Assembly: GCA_947632415.1 (NCBI GenBank) | Contig: CANRPB010000017.1 | Span: 1 to 17,351, forward strand | Source of the DNA: an uncultured Bacilli bacterium | GTDB lineage: Bacteria > Bacillota_I > Bacilli_A > RF39 > UBA660 | Length of the DNA: 17,351 bases | Reading direction: 5' to 3' | Shown: one piece after another, positions 1 to 8,147 of the stretch | Numbering within the stretch: position 1 is the stretch's first letter | Layout of the letters: each line of letters begins with the position of its first letter | The notes under the pieces: generated by a model | Told to the model about the DNA's origin: nothing | The model's database searches: none | Seen by the model: only the letters and a program-made list of their open reading frames with translations | Translations under genes and position numbers: made by a program

Positions 1-498
1 CAAATATGTATTGAAAACTATAATATCTTCAATAATGACTTAGTCATTACCGAAGTTAATTTAGTCGATGTATCAAGCGGAAAATACGAAATAGAAACCA
101 ATGAATTTAAAAAATTTCATATTTGCTTGAATAATTTAAAAAATACATGTTATAATGAATTAACAGAAGAGGAACAAAGATACTTAGAATTATTTATGAC
201 TGACGAAGTAAATAAATTAAAAAAGATAGCGGGAGAAAATGAGATTATGAAAAAAGTGGTTAAAAGTCTTGAAAGTTTAAGTGGTGATAGCGAAATAATA
301 AGTGCCTACGAAAAAGAAGAAATCGAAAAATATGCCTTCCAAGTAGCCTTAGAAGAAAAAAAACAAGAAGGCATCAAAAAAGGAGAAAAAGTAAAACAAG
401 TAGAAATAGCTAAAAATTTACTCAAAAAAGGTATGTCAATTAATGATATATCAGAATGTACAGGCTTAACCATTACAGAAATTAAAAACCTAAAATAA
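1..498 (+). CDS. Rpn-family PD-(D/E)XK nuclease/transposase-like protein, C-terminal part (5' end outside window)
   Basis: The reading frame is open from base 1 to the TAA at 496-498, so this is the last 165 codons of a longer gene; the TTG at 127 is internal and not a start. The visible part has the layout of the C-terminal half of Rpn/TIGR01784 proteins: a beta-rich stretch ending in a KFHIC-like motif (compare the ELHFIEL-KF region of the family), a helical segment with the phrase LSGDSEIISAYE, a charged coiled helix, and a terminal helix-turn-helix-like tail (IAKNLLKKGMSINDISECTG, then LTITEI) typical of the family. The nuclease core with the D and ExK residues would lie upstream, outside the window. 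Family members promote RecA-independent recombination in E. coli and are common multicopy genes in gut bacteria. It converges on yfhO. The family call is from remembered motifs. Confidence 0.8.
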   Translation, partial: QICIENYNIFNNDLVITEVNLVDVSSGKYEIETNEFKKFHICLNNLKNTCYNELTEEEQRYLELFMTDEVNKLKKIAGENEIMKKVVKSLESLSGDSEIISAYEKEEIEKYAFQVALEEKKQEGIKKGEKVKQVEIAKNLLKKGMSINDISECTGLTITEIKNLK

Positions 499-523
499 AC
501 GCATCAATTAAATTTTATCTAAT

Positions 524-571
524 AAAAAGGATTGTTCGAAATTAATTATTTTTTGAACAATCCTATTTTTT
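524..571. terminator. bidirectional intrinsic terminator between convergent genes
   Basis: AGGATTGTTC (528-537) pairs with GAACAATCCT (555-564) around an AT-rich loop. A T-rich tract follows on the plus strand (566-571 onward) and an A tract precedes at 524-528, giving a U tract on the minus strand. The right arm overlaps the TAG stop of yfhO (563-565). It serves both the Rpn-like gene and the yfhO unit. Confidence 0.85.
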
Positions 572-3055
572 ATATTTTTTCTTAGTAAACAGAAAAGCCA
601 ATAGAAAAATCAAACTTATAACTACCCCACTTTTAAAACCCTTAGGAACATACTTAATAACGATATCATGATTTCCCTTCTCCAACTTCAAAGCCATAAA
701 AGTATCCAACACCTTATCAGGATGAACAACATCCCCATCAACAGTAACAGTAAACCCATCATCATAAGGAATTGAAGTATACAAAAGAAAATCATCATTA
801 ACTTGAACACTTCCCCTTATATAATCACTTCTATGCTCCTCAATTTTTAAAGCACCCTTATCACTTAAAATATTAATTGCTTTACTAAACTTATCCATAT
901 CCAAAACATAAAACATATAATCTTCCAACTTCAAAGTATCTTCCAATAACTCAACCTCAAGCATAACCTCTTCTCCATTATCAAAAGAACCCAACTCCAA
1001 AATATTATAATAAAAATCATTTTGATCCGTTATATCAATTATACTCTTACCATTCAAAAGAATATCAACCTTTTTATTAGACTTAGAAGATAAATAAGCA
1101 TATAAAATACCACTATAACTTTGATTTAACTTAAACACTATCGACGCACTCTTATTAGCATTTATCTTTTTATAAGTCAAATTCTTAGCATTCTCATCCA
1201 ACTCTAAATTATTAAGTGTAACATCAACACTAATAGGAATAAACACATCCTCAATATCCTTATCCATACTTTTTAAAATATTATTTTGATTCTTAAAAGG
1301 TTCCAAAGCCTCCAACTTAAGACTCAAAAGATCACTATCAACCATAAACGCCAATGGTAAATTATAATTATTTTTATATGTATTAATACCCTTATAAGTA
1401 TTAACCCTATCATAATAATCCAAACTATCCTTAGATAAAATATACTTTATATCAAAAAGCGAATTAGTTACTAAAGTAGAACCATTATAATTAGTTATAT
1501 AAAAACGATTAAAAATTCCCAAATATTTACCTAACAAAGTATTATTTTTACCCTCATAAATAGAACTAAAATGCGATATTCCATTATAATTAAGAAGCAA
1601 CTCATCATTCGTCGAATAAGAATAATCCTTCTCCAACCTATAAAAATCAGAGTCATCAATACTATCAATAACACATCCATAATCAGATACAAACTCACTA
1701 TACAAATCCTTATTCTGATACCTCATATTAATAACAACCAAAAAATCATTAATAAACATCTCTGAAATAACCAACAAAACAATAAAAACATTCACTGCCC
1801 TTTTCTTAAAAAGAAATATCAAATAAAATGAAGCAAGTACAAACGTTCCAATTACCTTATAATAACTTGTACTAGAATAAAATAACTTATCAACAACAAT
1901 AGTTAAAATAAACGAATAAAAAATAAACTTCTTAACAAACTCTTTATCAATTGAATCCAACTTCATAATACTCCTTTGAGCAATTATAAGCATTACAAAA
2001 TCAAATATAAAAGAATACCTAAAAGGAAAACCATAAGGATGCTTAAACGTATGCCAAATCACATCAATAGGATAAATAACAAAACTTAAAATAAAAACCA
2101 AAAGCAAAATTAAAGAAGCCTTCTTTTCCTGTCTATCAATTTTCCTATTAAAAAAATAATACACCACTAAAACAATCGAAATCAAAGAAATATATAAATT
2201 AGGACATCCACCTTCTAAATCAGAATTCTTAAACGAACCAATATAAAACCTCGTAATAAGATCAAATAAAGCAAACTTCTGATTCGGTATAAACTCACTC
2301 AAAATACCACTAGCTTTACCCGACAAAAGTGAAAAAATCGAAGGAATTAATACAACCGAACAAGTCAAAACCGCAAGCACCAAAAACTTCAAAAAATAAC
2401 AAATACGCTTAATATCTACCTTATTATTTTTTAGATAATCCTTATATATAAAATATATCAAAGAACCAATACAAGACATATAACCAATGTAATAATTACA
2501 CAAAATTGATAAAGAGATTGAAACATAAAATAAAACCGGCTTATCACCAATTAACCTATCAATTCCCAAAAAGATAAGCGGTAATAATATAACACCATCC
2601 AACCACATTATATTTTGACTATAAACAATATTATAAGCCATCAAAGCATAAATAATCGAAAACATTAAATTAACAACATTGTTCTTAAATGTCCTATTAA
2701 AATAAATATAACTCGTAAGACCCGCAAAAGATATCTTCAATATATTAATAATCAAAATTGCTGAAGGTATAGAAGCCCTATCAAAAAACAAAATAAGTAA
2801 ATTAAAAGGACTCATCAAATAATAAGTAATAATACCAAAAAAATTACCACCTAAAGTTTTACTGAAAGAATAAAAAACACCTATTTTACCATCAAAAACA
2901 TTTTTTAAAGCATTAAAGAAAGCAACATACTGATCAGCCAAATCAACAGTCAAGATATTTTTATTGCCACCAATAACCCCAACCGACAAATATAGTAAAA
3001 CCATAATTACCAAAGGAATCAAAAAAGAAAGAAAAAAATATTTTTTATTTTTCAT
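563..3055 (-). CDS. yfhO: YfhO-family polytopic membrane glycosyltransferase-like protein
   Basis: The 830-residue protein is a multispanning membrane protein of the YfhO family (GT-C-like fold). In Bacillus and Listeria, relatives act outside the membrane in adding sugars to lipoteichoic or wall teichoic acids from lipid-linked sugars. Visible family marks are an early extracytoplasmic loop with TVDLADQY (residues 36-43, possible catalytic acids D38/D41), the SFSKTLGGNFFG motif followed by YYLMSPFNLL, about a dozen hydrophobic helices to roughly residue 440, a long extracytoplasmic beta-rich region, the characteristic end module (SIPYDDGFTVTVDG then KGNHDIVIKYVPKG), and a last helix with a KKKYKK tail. 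AAAGAGGTGA precedes the ATG by 3-4 nt. The start overlaps the previous gene by 11 bp, indicating translational coupling. No CsbB/GtcA-type partner is in the window, so the sugar and acceptor are unknown. Confidence 0.88.
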   Translation of the reverse strand: MKNKKYFFLSFLIPLVIMVLLYLSVGVIGGNKNILTVDLADQYVAFFNALKNVFDGKIGVFYSFSKTLGGNFFGIITYYLMSPFNLLILFFDRASIPSAILIINILKISFAGLTSYIYFNRTFKNNVVNLMFSIIYALMAYNIVYSQNIMWLDGVILLPLIFLGIDRLIGDKPVLFYVSISLSILCNYYIGYMSCIGSLIYFIYKDYLKNNKVDIKRICYFLKFLVLAVLTCSVVLIPSIFSLLSGKASGILSEFIPNQKFALFDLITRFYIGSFKNSDLEGGCPNLYISLISIVLVVYYFFNRKIDRQEKKASLILLLVFILSFVIYPIDVIWHTFKHPYGFPFRYSFIFDFVMLIIAQRSIMKLDSIDKEFVKKFIFYSFILTIVVDKLFYSSTSYYKVIGTFVLASFYLIFLFKKRAVNVFIVLLVISEMFINDFLVVINMRYQNKDLYSEFVSDYGCVIDSIDDSDFYRLEKDYSYSTNDELLLNYNGISHFSSIYEGKNNTLLGKYLGIFNRFYITNYNGSTLVTNSLFDIKYILSKDSLDYYDRVNTYKGINTYKNNYNLPLAFMVDSDLLSLKLEALEPFKNQNNILKSMDKDIEDVFIPISVDVTLNNLELDENAKNLTYKKINANKSASIVFKLNQSYSGILYAYLSSKSNKKVDILLNGKSIIDITDQNDFYYNILELGSFDNGEEVMLEVELLEDTLKLEDYMFYVLDMDKFSKAINILSDKGALKIEEHRSDYIRGSVQVNDDFLLYTSIPYDDGFTVTVDGDVVHPDKVLDTFMALKLEKGNHDIVIKYVPKGFKSGVVISLIFLLAFLFTKKKYKK

Positions 3056-4673
3056 GAGTCACCTCTTTTCCAACATAAATCATAAACAAAACAAACGTAA
3101 TAAAAGAAACAAATCTCGTAACACAAGCAAGTCTTGTCCCACGATAAGATACAAAAATAGTACCCTCTCTAATATCATTTAATCTTATACCTAAAAGACC
3201 ATTTTCAGTCTTAAACAACTCATAACCATCACTAGCGCTATAACCCTTATAATAAATTAATGGCAACTCCAAATATGTATTATCATAATTATTAACAAAA
3301 GTTATTTCCATTTCAGTACCATTTTTTTTAAATTCACAAAAAACATCATTATTAGAAGTAACAACAATACCCCTTTTTTTTATATAATCCCTATCAACCT
3401 CTTTAGGTAAATACTCAGCATAAGAAGCATCATAATCAACAACCTCTAAAATTCTTTTAGGAATTATCGCAATTACAAACATAGAAATCAAAGAAATAAA
3501 AGAAATTATAAAAGTATTCCGCAAAAGTTTTTTAGAATCCTTAACTTTACTAACCAATAAACAACCACCAACTGTAAAAAGAACAGTAACAACAAAATAA
3601 AATCGCCATGGAAACTGTATAGGATACAAAACCTTCTTAACAATACCCAACTTCCAAAAAGGAGTTAAAACTGTAAGAATCAAAGTAACAATACCAATTA
3701 AATAACAACAATTAACAAAATTATCACTAATCTTCCTATGTTTAATCTTTAAGTATAAAAAATACACAAAAATAATTCCAATTCCCGAAGGAACCCAATA
3801 CTTATGAAATATAGCCTTTCTAAGATTAGGAACTTCCAAAAACAACAAATACAATGGAACAGTTCGTTTAGATAACTCAAATTCACTGATATTACTAGTA
3901 TTACTATAATAAAACACCTGTGATAACATCTGTTCCAACATCGGCAATAAAAAATAAGAAGTAAGTAAAAAAGTAACAACACCAGCTAATAACAAATACA
4001 ATATTCGCTTTTCACTAAACAATCTCTTTATGTTAATCAAACACATAAAAAACAAAACTAACCCAATCATATAAGTCGATACAATATGTGATAAAATTAA
4101 CCCCGTCATACCTAAAACTAAAATATAAAATTTCTTATAATTACCATATATTACTTCATAAATACCATATATAACAAGCGGCGCAAAAACAAAAGCAAGA
4201 ACCTCACCAAGCGCAGCCCTCTCATACATATCAACCAAACGATAAGAAGCAAAAGCATAAATAATACTTCCTAAAATACCAGCATATTTACTTTTACTAA
4301 TTCCCTTAATACAAATATAAATAAATAAAATTGAAAAAAAATTAATAAAAACTAAAAAGATCTTATACGATAAAATTTCTGACAAACCAATTGACTTCAA
4401 TAAAGCAGGAAAATACAAAAAAATATCAGGATAAAATAACCCATTAGCATACCCATAATCATTAAAATAACCAGGATAAACCCCACTAAAACGAAAACTC
4501 TTAATATTATCGCTCAAAGCACATATTCTAGACAAATGAAAATAAACGTCATCACCCTTTTTTATCCCAGGAAAAATAAAAACAGGAATACTACTTAATA
4601 ATGTAAGCAATAATATAAAAATAAACATATTTTTTTTATTTTCAGTAATTTTACAATATATCTTCTCTAACAT
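3045..4673 (-). CDS. GT-C-like membrane protein, 6-pyruvoyl-tetrahydropterin-synthase-related (PF10131-like) type
   Basis: This 542-residue protein starts with a hydrophobic helix followed by KKGDDVYFHLSRI (residues 38-50), the acidic/His loop seen in PTPS-related membrane proteins, then roughly ten to eleven further helices (for example the IVTLILTVLTPFW region), and ends in an extracytoplasmic beta segment (about residues 420-515) plus one final helix. Despite the family name these proteins are not pterin enzymes; the topology and the acidic first loop resemble GT-C glycosyltransferases using lipid-linked sugars. It is distantly YfhO-like, and its gene overlaps yfhO by 11 bp, so the two are likely made together and may act in one glycan pathway. 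The ribosome site GAGGAAG lies 5-6 nt before the ATG. It follows the lipoprotein gene by 49 nt with no clear terminator between. Substrate unknown. Confidence 0.75.
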   Translation of the reverse strand: MLEKIYCKITENKKNMFIFILLLTLLSSIPVFIFPGIKKGDDVYFHLSRICALSDNIKSFRFSGVYPGYFNDYGYANGLFYPDIFLYFPALLKSIGLSEILSYKIFLVFINFFSILFIYICIKGISKSKYAGILGSIIYAFASYRLVDMYERAALGEVLAFVFAPLVIYGIYEVIYGNYKKFYILVLGMTGLILSHIVSTYMIGLVLFFMCLINIKRLFSEKRILYLLLAGVVTFLLTSYFLLPMLEQMLSQVFYYSNTSNISEFELSKRTVPLYLLFLEVPNLRKAIFHKYWVPSGIGIIFVYFLYLKIKHRKISDNFVNCCYLIGIVTLILTVLTPFWKLGIVKKVLYPIQFPWRFYFVVTVLFTVGGCLLVSKVKDSKKLLRNTFIISFISLISMFVIAIIPKRILEVVDYDASYAEYLPKEVDRDYIKKRGIVVTSNNDVFCEFKKNGTEMEITFVNNYDNTYLELPLIYYKGYSASDGYELFKTENGLLGIRLNDIREGTIFVSYRGTRLACVTRFVSFITFVLFMIYVGKEVTHEK

Positions 4674-4722
4674 ATTTCTTCCTCACATAAGGTATTTTAT
4701 CATAAAAACAAATTAATTTCCA

Positions 4723-5127
4723 CTATTTACAAATATATCCATTCTCCTCATAAAATTTAATCATCTTATGCTGTTCATCAACTATATTAAAACGCTCCTT
4801 AACAAATAAAGTAGTACCCAAAACATCAATATTATAACTAATTTCATTATCACTTATTAATACATCTATTCCATCAATTTGACTATATAAATTTTGCTCT
4901 GATTTTTTACTATTAATAATACTAGTTAAATCATTACCTGTATACTTTTCATTAATATTTAAAGATACTAATTCCCCTTCTTTTGATTTAACCAAAATAG
5001 TTGTATTTATATCCATATCATTTATATGTTCATTTTTAATACACTCTTTTGTAATATAACCTTTACCTACTTCTCCAAAACAACCTGTCAAAAAGAAAAT
5101 AAAACAAAAAACAAATAATTTTTTCAT
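4723..5127 (-). CDS. small predicted lipoprotein of unknown function
   Basis: The protein has 134 residues from the ATG at 5127. An in-frame GTG at 5133 lies inside the ribosome site (AAAGAGGTG), so the ATG two codons later is the better start. The N-terminus is a short lipoprotein signal, MKKLFVFCFIFFL followed by the lipobox LTGC; the lipidated cysteine is residue 16 of this start. The mature part (about 118 residues) is charged and apparently beta-rich, with a cysteine near each end (KECIKN and the C-terminal YICK). It vaguely recalls the YehR/DUF1307 class of small lipoproteins, but I cannot support that assignment. It lies upstream of the PTPS-related/yfhO pair on the same strand and may belong to that unit; its own promoter is not evident. 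Confidence 0.7.
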   Translation of the reverse strand: MKKLFVFCFIFFLTGCFGEVGKGYITKECIKNEHINDMDINTTILVKSKEGELVSLNINEKYTGNDLTSIINSKKSEQNLYSQIDGIDVLISDNEISYNIDVLGTTLFVKERFNIVDEQHKMIKFYEENGYICK

Positions 5128-5141
5128 ATTCACCTCTTTTT

Positions 5142-5169
5142 AAAAACTGATAAAAATTAATTTATCAGT
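5142..5169 (-). terminator. intrinsic terminator after the surface-protein gene
   Basis: On the minus strand ACTGATAAA (5169-5161) pairs with TTTATCAGT (5154-5146) around a six-base AT loop and runs directly into TTTTT. It lies 10 nt past the stop of the surface-protein gene and just before the ribosome site of the lipoprotein gene. The stem is AT-rich, so read-through is possible. Confidence 0.65.
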
Positions 5170-5178
5170 ATATTTTAA

Positions 5179-6243
5179 TTATTGAAGTTTATCTTTAGAA
5201 ATAGTTATGACTGGACGAACGCCGCGGTAGGTGTTACTCACATAAGTATGGCCTAAGGTACCATCGGCGTGTACAGCCCACGTAATAGACGAATCACCGT
5301 CGCGAGCCGTACTTGTCCAATATCCATATGCACTATCAGTATTGGTATTTTGACTACAACCGGAATTTTCACAATTTGTTAGATTATCATACAACCACGC
5401 ATATGCACTTGCACCTTTTGTAGTTGGATGGTTAGTTTGATTAAATGAATCTAGATAATACCATACTTTTGATGGTGTCCAATCTGCGTTCCTTGCTATA
5501 CTATTTACTTCTTCAGCACTTATTAATTTTGCTTTATATGTACTATAATTTATTTTATAACCACTGGCTTCCCCTACACCGTTACTTGTTGTGGCTGTAT
5601 ATGAGTCAGTTCTTTCATCTAAATTCCAATCTTTTGTATCTTTTTTTAATTGTTCTAAAACTGTTAGTGGGCCTCTATTATTACTTCCTGCACTATTACC
5701 ATTATCATTTTTTTTAATATCATAATTATCGTTTGGAATTTGATTATTTAAATATGTTATTCCTAAGTCAGTTATTTTAGATTCAGCAGCTTGATAGTCT
5801 TCTTTTGATGCCCAAGCTATTCCTGATTCAGTTGTACTATGGTCTAGTATCATATTTACTCCATCACTATTCTCACTATAGGCATAAAATTTCATACAAC
5901 CTGATTTACCTAGTTTGTCTTCATTACCTTCATAATCATTAACATTACATTTTTCTCCGGTTGTAACATCAAAGTATATTGGATGCTTTCCAATTTCTTC
6001 TGTACCATAGTATATAGTATTATCTACTATTACAATATTTTTATATAAAGGGGCTAAAGCACTTGTTCTATCATACAAATCATCAAGAGCCCCTTGAACA
6101 GTATCATTTACCGAACCACTATCTGTATTACTATAAACAACATCACTACTTGATAACAATTCTTGTGCTCCAACTAAAGCCGTACCAAACAATACAGCCC
6201 CAAGCATCATTAAAGACACATCCTCTAATATTCTTTTTTTCAT
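5179..6243 (-). CDS. secreted or membrane-anchored surface protein with FGE/C-type-lectin-like C-terminal domain
   Basis: The 354-residue protein begins with a signal sequence or membrane anchor (MLGAVLFGTALVGA, residues 13-26), followed by a short Ser/Asn/Asp-rich stalk with VQGALDDLYDR. The C-terminal ~140 residues carry KLISAEEVNSIA, several spaced aromatic and Trp residues, a Cys pair (NCENSGC), then YGYWTSTA (306-313), WAVHADG (322-328) and RGVRPVITISK (340-350). The GYWTS...GVRP frame is the ending of many FISUMP/DUF6273/FGE-like surface proteins, which have a C-type-lectin-like fold and serve as DGR targets in other bacteria. Its ribosome site AAAGGAGGATGT overlaps the 3' end of the kinase-like gene 10 nt upstream, so the two form an operon. 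The last 90 coding bases are unusually GC-rich (separate entry). No catalytic function is assigned; ligand binding or adhesion is inferred. Confidence 0.72.
   Translation of the reverse strand: MKKRILEDVSLMMLGAVLFGTALVGAQELLSSSDVVYSNTDSGSVNDTVQGALDDLYDRTSALAPLYKNIVIVDNTIYYGTEEIGKHPIYFDVTTGEKCNVNDYEGNEDKLGKSGCMKFYAYSENSDGVNMILDHSTTESGIAWASKEDYQAAESKITDLGITYLNNQIPNDNYDIKKNDNGNSAGSNNRGPLTVLEQLKKDTKDWNLDERTDSYTATTSNGVGEASGYKINYSTYKAKLISAEEVNSIARNADWTPSKVWYYLDSFNQTNHPTTKGASAYAWLYDNLTNCENSGCSQNTNTDSAYGYWTSTARDGDSSITWAVHADGTLGHTYVSNTYRGVRPVITISKDKLQ
5221..5307 (-). other. candidate DGR-type variable region in the surface-protein gene
   Basis: Codons 313-341 stand out from the gene. Bases 5221-5320 contain 54 G or C in 100, against about 30% around them, and codons such as CGC, GCC, GGC, GAC, CAC, ACC, TAC and AAC recur. 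Most non-invariant codons have the form NNC or NNT, which is what adenine-directed mutation of AAC/AAT template codons would give. Flanking motifs YWTST and GVRPV look constant. No template repeat or reverse transcriptase is present in the window, so the label is a hypothesis. Confidence 0.4.
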
Positions 6244-6253
6244 ACATCCTCCT

Positions 6254-8071
6254 TTACAAATATTTATTTATCTTTCTAATCTCATTTTCTATATCATCTT
6301 TAACAATATATTCATCAAAACCATCACTCAAATAATGTTTAGACATAAACTCCTTATTCTTATTTATAATAATAAAAGTTGGTATCTTAAAATTCTTCAA
6401 TTTTTTTAAACCCTTTAATATATCAAAACCACTTTCCCCATTCAAAATATCATCAATTAAAATACACTCATACTTTTCCTTATTATTTATTTTATCAATA
6501 CAATCTTTACCATAAAGAGACACAACAACCTTAATATCCTTCATTTCCATTATCTTAGTAATTTTATTAGTAAAAACAGTATCATTACTAACCACTAACA
6601 CCTCTTTACTAGTAAGAATCTTCTTCTCATAATTTTCAATTTTTTTCAAAGCTTCCGTCTTTTCCTTTTCCTCAATCTTCTGATCAATAATAATCAAAAA
6701 ATTAGTTCCACTTTTAAGTTCACTTCTAATAATAAAATTACCATTTAAAGCCTTTATAATCTTATGAGCAAGAGGAATACTAATATCCAACTTATCAATT
6801 TTTTCAACTTCCTCAATTGTAATAACCTCAGTTGTATTTAAAATATTATTAATCTTATCCAACTCCATTCCCCCACCAGAATCAGAAATCTCAATTAATA
6901 ACCTACAAATACCATACTTAATAATAGAATTAACACTAAGTTCAATAAAACCACTGTCAGTATGCTTAATAGAATCAAAAACAACCGCCAATATTATCTG
7001 TTTTAACTTGATATTATCACCAGACAACAACTCTGGAATACTACTAGAAATATCACATCTAAACTCAATATTCTTCTTTTGATTCTTAATCTCCTGCTTA
7101 ATCCTTAACTTAATCTCCTCAAAAAAATTAAACGTATTATAAAGACCCTCAATAATCTTTAAATTTTTAATATCCATATTAGAAACATCCAAAGCATTAT
7201 TAACATAAGTATATAACTGCTTAGCGCTACTATTAATAACCCTAGCCTGTTCCTTCACTTCACCAGAAGAACTATCCATTATCTGACTACTTAAACTACC
7301 AATATCTAAAAGAGGTTTCTTCAAATCCTGAGAAATCTTAAACAAAAAATTAGTCTTCTCCTCAAAATTCTGCTCCGTCAACTTCCTATTCTTATTTAAC
7401 TCCTCAACCATCTGCATATCAGGATTCTCAATTGTAAAATACATCAAAGCCGTTACAACCGATTGACAAGATATCAACAACAACAAATTAGGATATTGGT
7501 GCTGAATAATCATAGCAATACAACCAAAAATTATAAGCGCAAATAAAGGAATATACTCTTTTCTTCTTATATTTTTTACATTCTTAATCAAACACAACAT
7601 CATTACAACCATACATATTCCCGATAACAAATAAACTAAATTAACACTTGGTCCATAACTATATATTGCATCACTATTATTTTTAATACTTATCGGTAAC
7701 AACAAAACAACTATAGAAAAAATTAAATAAACAAATATTAACTTCTTAAAAAGACTACGATAATAATCACGCCCTTCACCATACTTAGACTTAAAAGATA
7801 CAATATATGTATATATCATTAACAAATAAGTATAAGTAAAATAATACAAAGCATATATCTTAGCAATCGATAAATTCTTAAAAGAATCAGTTATCTTATC
7901 CTGAAAAGCAAAATAACCAATAATATCAATACTAAGACCAATAATAGTCGTAATAAGCAAACAAGTATAAACCTTATTCTCAACTAAATTAATACGATTT
8001 TTCTTAAAATAAACAACCGCAAAAATTATGATATAAATAAAACTACATATTGAAAATGAAACACTACTCAT
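6254..8071 (-). CDS. hybrid histidine-kinase-like membrane protein, probably catalytically degenerate
   Basis: The 605-residue protein has about seven hydrophobic helices (residues ~5-22, 36-55, 68-93, 108-127, 143-162, 174-190, 195-213), a linker helix, a HisKA-like helix pair (~240-300), a HATPase-like domain (~310-465) and a REC-like domain (~488-600). Key residues differ from active kinases: the HisKA motif reads ISQDLKKPL with Q248 in place of the phospho-acceptor His; the N box reads FDSIKHT with D366 in place of Asn; the G1 motif DSGGGM (397-402) is kept; the G2 glycines are replaced (KLDISIPLAHKI). The REC domain keeps the phospho-Asp position (D540) and K591, but the acidic pair is SN (495-496) and the Thr/Ser switch residue is lost. 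It is probably a membrane sensor acting by binding rather than phosphotransfer. AGAGGAGG precedes the ATG. It is cotranscribed with the surface protein 10 nt downstream. Confidence 0.75.
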   Translation of the reverse strand: MSSVSFSICSFIYIIIFAVVYFKKNRINLVENKVYTCLLITTIIGLSIDIIGYFAFQDKITDSFKNLSIAKIYALYYFTYTYLLMIYTYIVSFKSKYGEGRDYYRSLFKKLIFVYLIFSIVVLLLPISIKNNSDAIYSYGPSVNLVYLLSGICMVVMMLCLIKNVKNIRRKEYIPLFALIIFGCIAMIIQHQYPNLLLLISCQSVVTALMYFTIENPDMQMVEELNKNRKLTEQNFEEKTNFLFKISQDLKKPLLDIGSLSSQIMDSSSGEVKEQARVINSSAKQLYTYVNNALDVSNMDIKNLKIIEGLYNTFNFFEEIKLRIKQEIKNQKKNIEFRCDISSSIPELLSGDNIKLKQIILAVVFDSIKHTDSGFIELSVNSIIKYGICRLLIEISDSGGGMELDKINNILNTTEVITIEEVEKIDKLDISIPLAHKIIKALNGNFIIRSELKSGTNFLIIIDQKIEEKEKTEALKKIENYEKKILTSKEVLVVSNDTVFTNKITKIMEMKDIKVVVSLYGKDCIDKINNKEKYECILIDDILNGESGFDILKGLKKLKNFKIPTFIIINKNKEFMSKHYLSDGFDEYIVKDDIENEIRKINKYL

Positions 8072-8094
8072 CTTATCCTCCTCTACTATAATAA

Positions 8095-8100
8095 ATTATA
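8095..8100 (-). promoter_or_regulatory. possible -10 box for the kinase-like/surface-protein operon
   Basis: On the minus strand a perfect TATAAT lies 23 nt upstream of the ATG, preceded by AGTG as in the topA and ATPase promoters of this window (AGTGTATA). There is no convincing -35; the 17-bp-spaced position is a T tract. The location after the trxA terminator makes a promoter here likely. Confidence 0.4.
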
Positions 8101-8114
8101 CACTTTATTAAAAC

Positions 8115-8142
8115 AAAAAAAAAGATAAAACAATATCTTTTT
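8115..8142 (-). terminator. intrinsic terminator after trxA
   Basis: On the minus strand AAAAAGATA (8142-8134) pairs with TATCTTTTT (8127-8119) around a TTGTTT loop and continues into TTTT. It starts 6 nt beyond the trxA stop. The AT-rich stem makes it moderate in strength. Confidence 0.65.
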
Positions 8143-8147
8143 ATAAA

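Noticed and set aside
127..498. A complete short gene starting at TTG 127
   Set aside because: The same frame is open back to base 1 and the upstream residues fit the Rpn family, so this is the tail of a longer gene cut by the window edge.
3045..4673. Pterin-synthase function for the PTPS-related protein
   Set aside because: The protein is a multispanning membrane protein without the pterin-synthase zinc histidines; the family name is historical.
5445..6335. Plus-strand open frames opposite the surface protein
   Set aside because: They lack ribosome sites and give low-complexity Leu/Tyr/His-rich products, as expected from antisense of AT-rich coding sequence.
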